Shown here: positions 33,304 to 41,329 of the stretch, one piece after another
Layout of the letters: each line of letters opens with the position of its first letter
Position numbering within the stretch: the first letter of the stretch is position 1
Origin: Paenibacillus_D tarimensis_A
GTDB lineage: Bacteria > Bacillota > Bacilli > Paenibacillales > Paenibacillaceae
Assembly (NCBI GenBank): GCA_041281825.1
Contig: CP166298.1
Location: forward strand, 5,084,001 to 5,148,000
Length of the DNA: 64,000 nucleotides
Direction of reading: 5' to 3'
Translations under genes and position numbers: made by a program
The notes under the pieces: model-generated
What the model was told of the DNA's origin: nothing
The model's database searches: none
What the model saw: the letters and a program-made list of their open reading frames with translations, nothing else

Positions 33304-33738
33304 TTATATTCGATCGTGATCCCCGGTCCATTCTTTAATCATTTGCTTTATTTGCTTGCCGGTCAGGTTCTCATTTGCAGCTTTCTTACATAAATCGGGG
33401 AATTCCTTATCACCGGCAAAACGCAGACCAACGATTTGTTTCAATGTTAAACGCGGATCCAGGAGATGCCCGGTCAATACATAATGTCTAAGCTGTTGCT
33501 CTGCCCGGATGATCCGATCCTGCACCCTCAATGGGTATATTCGGATCAAAGCTACCGCCAGAACAAGAACAACAGCTATCAATAGATTCAGAACGGAAAT
33601 CCAGAGCATAGAGCCCGATCGTACGGAAGAAACAAGCGCGACGACTGCTCCCGCCAAAACAATCAAAGTGAGGGGGACCAATATAAAATGATACTTCGGA
33701 TCAAACATTCGATGATTTTTATAATTTTGGTTATCCAA
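33304..33738 (-). CDS. DUF6526-like membrane protein
   Basis: A 144-residue protein. It starts 'MDNQNYKNHRMFDPKYHFI', has two transmembrane helices (residues about 18-37 and 44-66) and a cytoplasmic tail. The tail carries 'RVQDRIIRAEQQLRHYVLTG' and 'DPRLTLKQIVGLRFAGDKEF', which matches the DUF6526 pattern. TTG is the start after GGAGTGGAGG. Function unknown. Confidence 0.8.
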   Translation of the reverse strand: MDNQNYKNHRMFDPKYHFILVPLTLIVLAGAVVALVSSVRSGSMLWISVLNLLIAVVLVLAVALIRIYPLRVQDRIIRAEQQLRHYVLTGHLLDPRLTLKQIVGLRFAGDKEFPDLCKKAANENLTGKQIKQMIKEWTGDHDRI

Positions 33739-34057
33739 TATCCTCCACTCCTTCTAACATGGCATAAGATCGTTGAATCGATACGGTGCGGCGGCTTGCA
33801 ATACAGCATCCTCTCCTTTAGCGAATACCTCACTCAATTATAAAGGAACAGGGCCAACATTTTAACATAAATTTACGTAAATAACTCCATAGCCGAAGGG
33901 AGGCTGCCGGATTTCACGCCCTGCAACAGCGCTTTTGACCGTTACAATATATTAAAAAAAGCAGACCGAGTATGGTCTGCCTTTTGTTCTAACATAAGAA
34001 ACTCGCGAAACGCGGTTTCCCACGAGCGGGAAATTGCCGTGGCCGTTTCTTCAAGTC
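33739..34057 (-). other. Intergenic stretch before the bacteriocin cluster
   Basis: About 320 bases. It contains the terminator at 33953-33987 and an imperfect palindrome CGCGAAACGCGGTTTCCCAC near 34003. No coding frame or promoter is recognised. Confidence 0.5.
33953..33987 (-). terminator. Terminator of the bacteriocin operon
   Basis: GCAGACC and GGTCTGC (33961-33980) pair around six bases. On the minus strand the stem is followed by seven T, 78 bases beyond the dehydrogenase stop. A shorter T-run on the plus strand makes it potentially bidirectional. Confidence 0.8.
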
Positions 34058-35644
34058 CTATCTGCACAAACTTCCCTCGAGCCGGGGACGTCCGCGGTAA
34101 GGCCCGGCCGGAATCTGGATCAGGCTGGTTTCTCCTATAGGAGCCAGCCGATATATGTCGTCACAGGTATTTACATCAAATCCGAGGAGCGGGCGTCCGC
34201 CCATACCCAGGGCGGATGCGGCTAACAACAGTCGCTGCACGAGCATCCCGGCCTCCATTTGTTGGATCCGGTATCCTCTATAGCCCAGTTGATACAGGAG
34301 GTGGTTTCTGTCCCCTGCCACATGGAAGCAGAACGGCACTTGGAACAGGTTAACGTTGTGCAGCGACATCCCCTGCTGCAGCGATGTCCGGTGGTCTCCC
34401 GGACGAATTTGCCGAAGCGCATGAGCAGCACTGTCATATCGGTAAGCTCCCTCCGGAATACCTTCGACACCGTAGAAACAGCCGTACAGCGCAACTCGGC
34501 GGGCGGGACCCAAGCTTTCATCGTCTCCGTCCAAATCATTTCGATAAGCAAAGGAAGCCGCCGCCTCTTGCAGCAGGGCGGCGAGTTGCGATTGGCCGAC
34601 TCGGAGCAAAACAAAATCCGCCTCCGGCGAATACCGTCTGCGGCAGACGGATGCCAGATCGTACGAAAGTCTACTCACACGGGGCAAAGCAACTGCTGGA
34701 TCCTCATATGTTATGCTATGCTCCCTCGCAAGCTGCCGAAACGACCCCGCCGATTCCAATAAAGAAGCTTCGTTCATCCTGAGCACCATCGGAAAATCTC
34801 CTGTTCTCCGCGACCGGACAACATGTTCATGACGGACCGGCGCGAGCTCCCGGCATAAATCGGTCGCAGAACCATCCCCGACATCGCCGCTTTCGCAAGA
34901 AAACCAACGAGCAGCCGGCTGAGCCGACAATGGAATGACTGCAAATACGCTCTCCTCCCGCTCGGACAACCCCAGCAGATGGTTGACGGCCCGGTCGAGA
35001 AATTGAAAGCATACGGCCGTTTCATAACCGAATCGTTTCGCAACTTCCAACAACTGTCCGATCAGCACGCCGGCATCCAGCCCATGCAGACGGCAGGAGA
35101 AGTTATGGTATTTAAAGAAGTTTTTCCAGAACATCGTGGAAACAAAAGCGACGCCGAAACATTCCGATACATCACATCGATGACCGAGAGCACGGTCAAG
35201 ATAGGAATCGAAGACGCCTTCCCGCAGCAAGACCAAACGATGATGTGCCGCATCATAATGGTATACCCCGGCTGGCAGGTCGTCCGTCCTTAGATAAACA
35301 TACAGCTCGCTTGGATACAGTCCTCCGCCGGAAGGAACGAAACGCCTGTTCATCTGAAAGGTTATCGGCCCTTCATCAACATCATCCATTGCAAAAACAG
35401 ACTGGCTGACTTGACTTAACCCGAATACGTACCAGAGAAAATGACCGACTTCCCGGTAATCCGACCTCGCTGCACCTCCTCTGCCTTCAAGCGCCAGCGG
35501 CACTTCCGCGGACAGCGGAATGATAGGCAGATAACGGTAGAGCTTATACGGAAGCGGCGCGTCTTCCCAATCGGCTTGCCAATCCGGGGGTTTAACCTTA
35601 TCCGGATTAAAATGCAGATGTTCCAGAAATGTGTGCAGATTCAT
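34058..35644 (-). CDS. SagB-type azoline dehydrogenase of the TOMM cluster
   Basis: A 528-residue FMN-dependent dehydrogenase with two nitroreductase-like halves, as in SagB/ThcOx proteins. N-terminal half: 'RRFVPSGGGLYPSELYVYL' and 'YHYDAAHHRL'. C-terminal half: 'RVALYGCFYGVEGIPEGAYRYD' (in parts) and 'MEAGMLVQRLLLAASALGMG'. SagB enzymes oxidise thiazolines and oxazolines, made by the cyclodehydratase, to thiazoles and oxazoles. ATG 35644 is four bases after AGGAGGA and is preferred to an ATG 15 bases upstream that belongs to the repeat element. It is the last gene of the operon. Confidence 0.9.
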   Translation of the reverse strand: MNLHTFLEHLHFNPDKVKPPDWQADWEDAPLPYKLYRYLPIIPLSAEVPLALEGRGGAARSDYREVGHFLWYVFGLSQVSQSVFAMDDVDEGPITFQMNRRFVPSGGGLYPSELYVYLRTDDLPAGVYHYDAAHHRLVLLREGVFDSYLDRALGHRCDVSECFGVAFVSTMFWKNFFKYHNFSCRLHGLDAGVLIGQLLEVAKRFGYETAVCFQFLDRAVNHLLGLSEREESVFAVIPLSAQPAARWFSCESGDVGDGSATDLCRELAPVRHEHVVRSRRTGDFPMVLRMNEASLLESAGSFRQLAREHSITYEDPAVALPRVSRLSYDLASVCRRRYSPEADFVLLRVGQSQLAALLQEAAASFAYRNDLDGDDESLGPARRVALYGCFYGVEGIPEGAYRYDSAAHALRQIRPGDHRTSLQQGMSLHNVNLFQVPFCFHVAGDRNHLLYQLGYRGYRIQQMEAGMLVQRLLLAASALGMGGRPLLGFDVNTCDDIYRLAPIGETSLIQIPAGPYRGRPRLEGSLCR

Positions 35645-35673
35645 AGTTCCTCCTGACATAGGGATCCCCTAAC

Positions 35674-37617
35674 CTATGGAAACGGATGCGGATGCGGATT
35701 GAGCTGTTGGGGCGTAAGCGGCTGCTTCGCGTATCCAAGCTCCACAGGTACCTTTAATACCCTTTCTAGCCCCGTCAGACGCGTAAGGTGATATCCGAAC
35801 GTCATCGGCAGCATGCCCGGAATCAGCACTTTAACGCAATGCAATCCGTTTCGCGCAATATCCGGCGTCGTCTGGTCCACCACGATCACCTCCAGGTTCA
35901 GACGGCGGAATTCCTGGAGAACCGCCTTTAAGTCCTCGGTAAGATCCGCATGCCCGGCCTTGCGTTCGAACGCTTCGTCAAACGTTTGCGGCTGACGTAC
36001 GTCATCCAGCAAAAAGTGAAAACGCTCCTCCGCTTGAGACAAGCCGTACAGCATGGAGTGATCCTCCATATTCCTTACCAGATAAGGGTCATGGAGCATT
36101 TTCTCAATCTGTTCCCGGTTCTCCTCCAATTTCCCGTTAAAATTATGCAGCATGCCCGCAACCTCATGGATCGAGCTTTTCAATGCCCTTACCGGATCGG
36201 GGTGTGCTCCGGCCGCGCAAATGAGATTTATACCCTTTTGCTTCCTATTTTTGGCCAGTACCCAAACGCTTGGAATGCCATGTTCCATTGTTGAATTAAA
36301 CACATGCACATCATATCCCGCCACCGACTGCAATCGCTCGATCATCAGATTTAATTCAATGTCACCCGCTGAATAGGGATCGAGACGCGGGAGAGGAAGC
36401 TGGGCGTACCAGGTCAGCAGGAACGAATCGCGTTCCACCACTTCCATAATGCCGTAAAAAATAGCTTCCTCCCTGCTGCCGCCTAATGCGCAGCCGTTGG
36501 AAGTTTCATAAACGAATCCATGGCCGCAGCCGGTGCTGTAGTATGCAAGCATCTCCGGCACAAGGATCGGACGCTCCTGCAAAAACGAATAACCCCATAC
36601 CCAATCGATCGGGCGGTCCGGGTCAAACGGCTGAAACGGAAAATCCGGCCGTCCATATTGTTCCTCGCCGTGTAAGCCTACCTTAACGGGGTTGAGCGCC
36701 TGGTCATGCAAATTGCGGTAGCTACCCTGGACGACCGTCCGCTTGCCGCGGGGCGATAATCCGCAATACCTTTCCAAGCCTTCCAAAATAGCCGTCATTT
36801 CACTCACCGCATAGGAATGAGTCCTGCCTGCGCAGCCCTCATCTCCCGAGAATAAGGGAAGATTGACACTCGCATCGGCAAACGGGGACCCAAGATCATT
36901 CATTTTCCCGTTCAAAAAGCCCGTCCGAAAGTCCAGATATTCCGAGGCCAACACTTCTTTCAATTCATCCATCGAACGGCAGCGATAGCCCTCGGCATTG
37001 ATTTTGGGGCTTGGCTGAAGTGAAATCGCGGAGTCTGACGCAGAATCATCGGGTAATCGGCCGCATTCCGGACAGAGCGGGTCGGGCAGAAAGAAGTGGC
37101 TGGAGCTCTGTAATGTCTGCAAATTGATCAAATAAATTCGGTCTTCCGTAAGGCCCTGCCGGCCCTGTAACACCCTTGCGGCTTCTTCGGCAATCAGGCG
37201 GGTCGCCTGAAGCAATCCCGTACGCGATGCCCAAATGTCGGCAGGCTTTCCCCCTTGCTCCAATATTCTCTGCTGAAGCCGCCACATCTCCTTACGGTCG
37301 CTTCCGGCCAACAGGCGCCTTCTGTCGGCGCATCCGGAGCAGCCCGGCTTGCCGGCGCGAACAAGCGGTCCGACGATACCTTCACCAAAATAAACAAAAC
37401 CCCGCAGCCAAGGCGTTCCCGAACGCCGAAACGCCTCTTCCGCCATGTAATGGAAGGAAGGATCCCAAGCATCGTTCAACACCAGCGCCAAATCCGCCGT
37501 TTCAGGTTCACCCGATACGAAATCCGCCTTACGAATAAGCCGGTATTGATCCTGCAATTCTTCCCATACGAAATCCGCAAGCTGACCTTCTCCGATTACC
37601 GATACTACAGCGCTCAC
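35674..37617 (-). CDS. YcaO-type cyclodehydratase (C-D fusion) of the TOMM cluster
   Basis: A 647-residue enzyme that forms azoline rings from Cys, Ser or Thr of the precursor, using ATP. The N-terminal part is an E1-like/C domain with two zinc Cys pairs ('PGCSGCADRRRLL', 'DPLCPECGRLP'). The C-terminal part is the YcaO domain ('ETSNGCALGGSREEAIFYGIMEVVERD' region with the ATP-binding ExxxE pattern, in parts). The chain ends 'NPHPHPFP', the PxPxP tail needed for YcaO catalysis. GTG 37617 follows AGGAGGG by six bases and overlaps the previous stop (GTGA), so translation is coupled. Confidence 0.92.
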   Translation of the reverse strand: MSAVVSVIGEGQLADFVWEELQDQYRLIRKADFVSGEPETADLALVLNDAWDPSFHYMAEEAFRRSGTPWLRGFVYFGEGIVGPLVRAGKPGCSGCADRRRLLAGSDRKEMWRLQQRILEQGGKPADIWASRTGLLQATRLIAEEAARVLQGRQGLTEDRIYLINLQTLQSSSHFFLPDPLCPECGRLPDDSASDSAISLQPSPKINAEGYRCRSMDELKEVLASEYLDFRTGFLNGKMNDLGSPFADASVNLPLFSGDEGCAGRTHSYAVSEMTAILEGLERYCGLSPRGKRTVVQGSYRNLHDQALNPVKVGLHGEEQYGRPDFPFQPFDPDRPIDWVWGYSFLQERPILVPEMLAYYSTGCGHGFVYETSNGCALGGSREEAIFYGIMEVVERDSFLLTWYAQLPLPRLDPYSAGDIELNLMIERLQSVAGYDVHVFNSTMEHGIPSVWVLAKNRKQKGINLICAAGAHPDPVRALKSSIHEVAGMLHNFNGKLEENREQIEKMLHDPYLVRNMEDHSMLYGLSQAEERFHFLLDDVRQPQTFDEAFERKAGHADLTEDLKAVLQEFRRLNLEVIVVDQTTPDIARNGLHCVKVLIPGMLPMTFGYHLTRLTGLERVLKVPVELGYAKQPLTPQQLNPHPHPFP

Positions 37618-39623
37618 CGGAATCCCTCCTGACATAGAGCGGAGCTCAAAGTCCCTCCGCTGTAAGTCTCTCCGCTTCTCAGCGACACGCCGACCGTTCC
37701 TGCCAGCCCTTCCTGCAAAAACGGTTCAACCGCCAGATCGAAGACTGCAAGCCGTATATGATTTCGCTTTAATACAGGCAATGCGGATTGTATGGCACCA
37801 AGGTATTCCCCTTCATTCCATTCCGGGAATGAAATATTCCGCTCTTGCTTTTCATCCAAAATTACGGAGGATATCCCAAGCGGCTGTTTCATATGGCGGG
37901 TCAAGTTGTTTTGTTCCTTCATCAGCGCTTGCTGCAGTGCCTTTCGCAATGCGATTGTCCGGTTCAAACCGCTGCTTGCATACCAGCAGCCGTTTGAACG
38001 GATCCATACGACAGGAAAGCCGATGACTTCCTCGCCCAGACCGATTACCGGCTCGCTATGCATAGCGGACAAAGCACGCCAATAATAACTTGAGCGTTCA
38101 TCTTCTACCTGATCCGGCTGCACTATAGTGACAACCGGCTTTTGAACTTCCAGTTGTTTGCGAAGGATGTCGGACAGGCACTTATGCAGCCCGCGGCATA
38201 CCCCTTCCGCCAACGTTTCCCCTGCTCCGACACCTATATAATCGGAAAATTTCGATTCGGCCAGGTCCCCTGTCTCCCTTTCCATTGCAATCTCCGAGAT
38301 CAGAAGATCGGCCATTCGCCCAACGTATGCTTCGATCCCAGCCAAACCAGCTTCCCGCCGCGCCTCCTCATGTGTCAGCCCCGAACAGACGATTTCCGGC
38401 AACAATCCTGCCGGGCCTTCGGAGAGAGGATCTGCCGGCTGAACGCGGCACAGCGAGAGAGGAAGCTGATTTAAGTCCCCCTCCTCCCAAATATGGAAAA
38501 TCCCCGATTCCTTCGATGTCAACCGGCTGAAGAAATTCATCCATCCGTCCGCTTCCCTATTGTCCGGGCTTTGCTCGAGAAATAACTCGAAATCGTGTAT
38601 CCATTTGGCTCCCGGACGCTCGGTTACCAGCGGATGAGGCAGGAACGAATGCCAGCTGCCCTCCAAAGTTTCCGGATCAAGCAGATAGAATCTATTTTTC
38701 GTTGTCAGGGAGGCATCATCCGTTGCCGTCTTGAACCATTCAAATGCGATCACATTTGCAAGCATCGCTTCGGCAGTGGAGGAGAAAGCATTCGACTGCG
38801 GATCTCTTGTAAACGTGGAAAGATGCACTCGCCGAAGCGCTGATTCCCAGCATCCTTCCGATTCCGGAAACACGAGCGGTCCGGCCATTCCCGCTTGTCG
38901 CAGGCATACGGCGGGGAGCAGCAGCTTCTTTTCCTCCCTGCAAACCGCATGAAGAGCTCTCAGTTCACCGACATCGCTTTCACTTGATACGTACATGACC
39001 GCATCAAACGGCTGAACGGCTTCACGCCATACGATGCCCCTTTCCTTTTGCAGAACGGCCTCATGAACCTCAACCTCGGGATCCGTTCTGCGGGCAAACG
39101 CGATCAGCTCCATGATCCTCTGCCGGTCGGCCGGTTCCCGTCCCGTGTCAAGGATGTGCAATGCGGGCAACCCGGATTCCAACAAGGCCCGAATCAGCGA
39201 AACAAGAAAAGGTCCGGAACCGGCCGCCAACACTTTCGACTGTCGATATTTCTGAAACCGGTATGCGCCCGAGCCGCCGAAGGAGTCCAGAAATTCGATC
39301 TGAGACCCATACTTCTTCATCACGGCATCAGTCAATTGATGGGGCCGGTCCTGGCTCACATCCCGAATAAAACCGTTCTTATATAACACTTCAGCGATTT
39401 CATACACCCGTTCCCGGTAAGGGACCGACAATCCGTTCGTTATATCCGCAATCGTATGCTCTCCGTTAAAGGCCGGGATCAATTTTTCAATCCACTTGTC
39501 AATCGCTTTGCCCTCCATACGGAACGAGCCCGTATTATTCCGGAAATATACGCTTCCGTCCGGATCGGGGAGAAAAAAAGTGTCCCCTTTCACTTTCAGA
39601 CGTGCAGAAGGATTCAAATCCAT
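37614..39623 (-). CDS. Ocin-ThiF-like F protein (leader-peptide binding) of the TOMM cluster
   Basis: A protein of about 669 residues matching the 'thiazole-containing bacteriocin maturation protein' family. Its N-terminus is 'MDLNPSARLKVKGDTFFLPD', followed by 'VYFRNNTGSFRMEG', a winged-helix leader-binding segment and a ThiF/E1-like Rossmann domain ('SKVLAAGSGPFLVSLIRALLES', in parts). In heterocycloanthracin-type clusters this F protein binds the leader peptide and activates the YcaO enzyme. ATG 39623 is chosen because homologues begin there. The last 16 residues are encoded by a copy of the dispersed repeat tail (GAGACTTACAGCGG side), an unusual C-terminus. Confidence 0.88.
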   Translation of the reverse strand: MDLNPSARLKVKGDTFFLPDPDGSVYFRNNTGSFRMEGKAIDKWIEKLIPAFNGEHTIADITNGLSVPYRERVYEIAEVLYKNGFIRDVSQDRPHQLTDAVMKKYGSQIEFLDSFGGSGAYRFQKYRQSKVLAAGSGPFLVSLIRALLESGLPALHILDTGREPADRQRIMELIAFARRTDPEVEVHEAVLQKERGIVWREAVQPFDAVMYVSSESDVGELRALHAVCREEKKLLLPAVCLRQAGMAGPLVFPESEGCWESALRRVHLSTFTRDPQSNAFSSTAEAMLANVIAFEWFKTATDDASLTTKNRFYLLDPETLEGSWHSFLPHPLVTERPGAKWIHDFELFLEQSPDNREADGWMNFFSRLTSKESGIFHIWEEGDLNQLPLSLCRVQPADPLSEGPAGLLPEIVCSGLTHEEARREAGLAGIEAYVGRMADLLISEIAMERETGDLAESKFSDYIGVGAGETLAEGVCRGLHKCLSDILRKQLEVQKPVVTIVQPDQVEDERSSYYWRALSAMHSEPVIGLGEEVIGFPVVWIRSNGCWYASSGLNRTIALRKALQQALMKEQNNLTRHMKQPLGISSVILDEKQERNISFPEWNEGEYLGAIQSALPVLKRNHIRLAVFDLAVEPFLQEGLAGTVGVSLRSGETYSGGTLSSALCQEGFR

Positions 39624-39719
39624 TCCTCCTTTTTGAGCGAAGATCAAAGTCTCTCCGCATTCAATTCGCTCCAATACTCCACTTTAAATGATATGTACGG
39701 CTATTTGTCCTTCATTCCT

Positions 39720-39860
39720 GACATAGGGATCTTTGAGCATGACATAGGGATCTTTGAGCATGACATAGGGATCTTTGAGCATGACATAGGGATCTTTGAG
39801 CGAAGCTCAAAGTCTCTCCTTTTCCCAAAGTCTCTCTGCTTCTCAAAGTCTCTCCGCTAA
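39720..39860. repeat. Array B of the 21-bp repeat (4 units) with shared tail
   Basis: GACATAGGGATCTTTGAGC units begin at 39720, 39741, 39762 and 39783, exactly 21 bases apart. The tail GAGCGAAGCTCAAAGTCTCT and following bases to about 39846 are identical to array A at 9032-9080. It lies between the precursor terminator and the F-protein gene. Degenerate pieces of the same family stand at 37633-37680 and 39634-39657. Confidence 0.95.
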
Positions 39861-39898
39861 GAGAAAAGCCCCTTTCAAACCTGTCGGTTTGCAGGGGC
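39861..39898 (-). terminator. Terminator between precursor and maturation genes
   Basis: On the minus strand GCCCC-TG-CAAACC pairs with GGTTTG-AAA-GGGGC around GACA, followed by TTTTCTC. It is 21 bases after the precursor stop. Partial read-through would give much more precursor than enzyme mRNA, as is common in peptide clusters. Confidence 0.75.
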
Positions 39899-39918
39899 CT
39901 TCTCGGCTTTGGCGATAA

Positions 39919-40200
39919 TCAGCGGCAACGGGCGCAAGCTCCGCAGTTAGAGCAGTTGTGGCACCTAAAGCAATTGCCGCAATTAAAGCAGTTATGACAT
40001 CTGAAGCAGTTAACGCAATTCGAACAGCGGAAACAGTTGGAGCAATTGACACAGTTGAAACCGCAAAATCCGATAAAACAAAATCCGACGCACAGACGTT
40101 CACCTGATGGGTCCTGGCCTTGAACAGCCGCAGGCGTCACTCCGCTTGCGCTGAAATCACCCATTTCAAGATGCTGAAGCTCATTTTGAAAATTACTCAT
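39919..40200 (-). CDS. Heterocycloanthracin/sonorensin-type TOMM precursor peptide
   Basis: A 93-residue precursor. The leader 'MSNFQNELQHLEMGDFSASG' and the following stretch up to about residue 36 lead to a core starting 'LCVGFCFIGFCGFN'. The core then has a long run of Cys every third position (VNC, SNC, FRC, SNC, VNC, FRC, HNC, FNC, GNC, FRC, HNC, SNC, GAC, ARC). I count 18 Cys in total. The tripeptide Cys repeat and the leader type match the heterocycloanthracin/sonorensin family, in which many Cys become thiazoles. GGAGG lies 8 bases before ATG. No immunity gene or exporter is adjacent. Confidence 0.95.
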   Translation of the reverse strand: MSNFQNELQHLEMGDFSASGVTPAAVQGQDPSGERLCVGFCFIGFCGFNCVNCSNCFRCSNCVNCFRCHNCFNCGNCFRCHNCSNCGACARCR

Positions 40201-40361
40201 TTGCCAAACCTCCGTTAAAATATTGGGTCAAACCATCGGCTGGAGCTAACAAGTTGCCGACTTGCGAATCCGGCTGATGCCTGAGATCCTTATGACAAAA
40301 TATTCTTATGAAAATCTCTCCGCTAGTGTTCCTATTACAAATGCCTATTGGTTAATATAAT

Positions 40362-40408
40362 TGAAAAAAAGCGCCATACCGCATTGCGGTAACAGCGCTT
40401 TTTGTTTA
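40362..40408 (-). terminator. Terminator of the DUF975 gene
   Basis: GCGC and GCGC (40371-40374, 40395-40398) enclose an inner TACCGC/GCGGTA stem. A-rich and T-rich flanks on both sides give a bidirectional terminator; on the minus strand seven T follow. It is about 55 bases after the DUF975 stop. Confidence 0.8.
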
Positions 40409-40462
40409 TTTCATTAGCTATCTGTTTCAGACCATTACATCGGACGGACAAAAAAGCAGCAA

Positions 40463-41221
40463 TTATTGCAAGTTCAATTCCGCACTGCTACTTACTCCAT
40501 CGTTCAGCGCTTGTTGACGCAGCACCAGATAAAGCTCCGCTTTGGTCGCGTTGACATACGGTAAGACAAACAAGATCCCGACGAAAAGTGCGAACATCCC
40601 GAGCAAATACCATCCGATAAATGAAAGGTCCAACACGAACATCTTCCACTTCTGACCGCGCGTCATCCGGTTACTCAGTTCCACAACGCGCCTTGTTCCT
40701 ATACCGGGATTATCAGCCAATAAGTAGGGTACCATGCTGTAGGCGTAACTCTTCACAATGCCCGGTATTATGAGTAATAAGAACCACAAGAGGTTGAGGA
40801 AACCGGCCCACAGCATCCCTTTGACGATGGAAAAGTACCTTCCCCCGCTAAAAGCATACCCCAGATAATTCATGTTTACCTCTCCCAGCGCGGACTGTTT
40901 GAAATACTGCCTGACACCGACCTCCAGCGGGGCGCTGAGGAAAATGCGAAACGCAAGAGCAATCAAAGCTGCAATAACGGCAACGATGACCGCCATAATA
41001 ATAATAGCTGTTTCAATTCCGCTTAGCGCCTCGGCAAAGCCAGGCATTGTGGCTGCATCGCCGCTTTCCCCTCCTTTTCCGCCTATTCCCGACGAATTAA
41101 ACGAGCAGCTCGGTATTCCCCCGCTAATTATAGCCAGCAGCAGGCTTACAAGGAATGCTTTCCAGTATGACGTTCTGAGCACAGCTTTTGCCCGGTCTTT
41201 CAATTCCTTACGAGTCCACAT
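40463..41221 (-). CDS. DUF975-family membrane protein
   Basis: A 252-residue integral membrane protein. 'MWTRKELKDRAKAVLRTSYWKAFLVS' (in parts) is the N-terminal DUF975 signature. About five helices follow, with 'GVRQYFKQSALGEVNMNYLGYAFSGG' (in parts) and 'IPGIVKSYAYSMVPYLLADNPG', the conserved SYxMxPYLLADNP stretch. Function is unknown; the family is widespread in Firmicutes. AAGGAG precedes ATG. Confidence 0.92.
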   Translation of the reverse strand: MWTRKELKDRAKAVLRTSYWKAFLVSLLLAIISGGIPSCSFNSSGIGGKGGESGDAATMPGFAEALSGIETAIIIMAVIVAVIAALIALAFRIFLSAPLEVGVRQYFKQSALGEVNMNYLGYAFSGGRYFSIVKGMLWAGFLNLLWFLLLIIPGIVKSYAYSMVPYLLADNPGIGTRRVVELSNRMTRGQKWKMFVLDLSFIGWYLLGMFALFVGILFVLPYVNATKAELYLVLRQQALNDGVSSSAELNLQ

Positions 41222-41329
41222 AGAATACTCCTTCTCTCTAATTAAGCTGAAATCACATTACAATGATATTATTTATCGTACAACAAAATGCCTTCCGGGA
41301 AGGAGCTGTTTATACAGCCCCAATACCGG

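Noticed and set aside
39843..40103. Minus-strand frame overlapping the bacteriocin precursor (Ala/Thr-rich)
   Set aside because: It is the alternative frame of the Cys repeat DNA; the precursor frame has the leader, ribosome site and Cys pattern.
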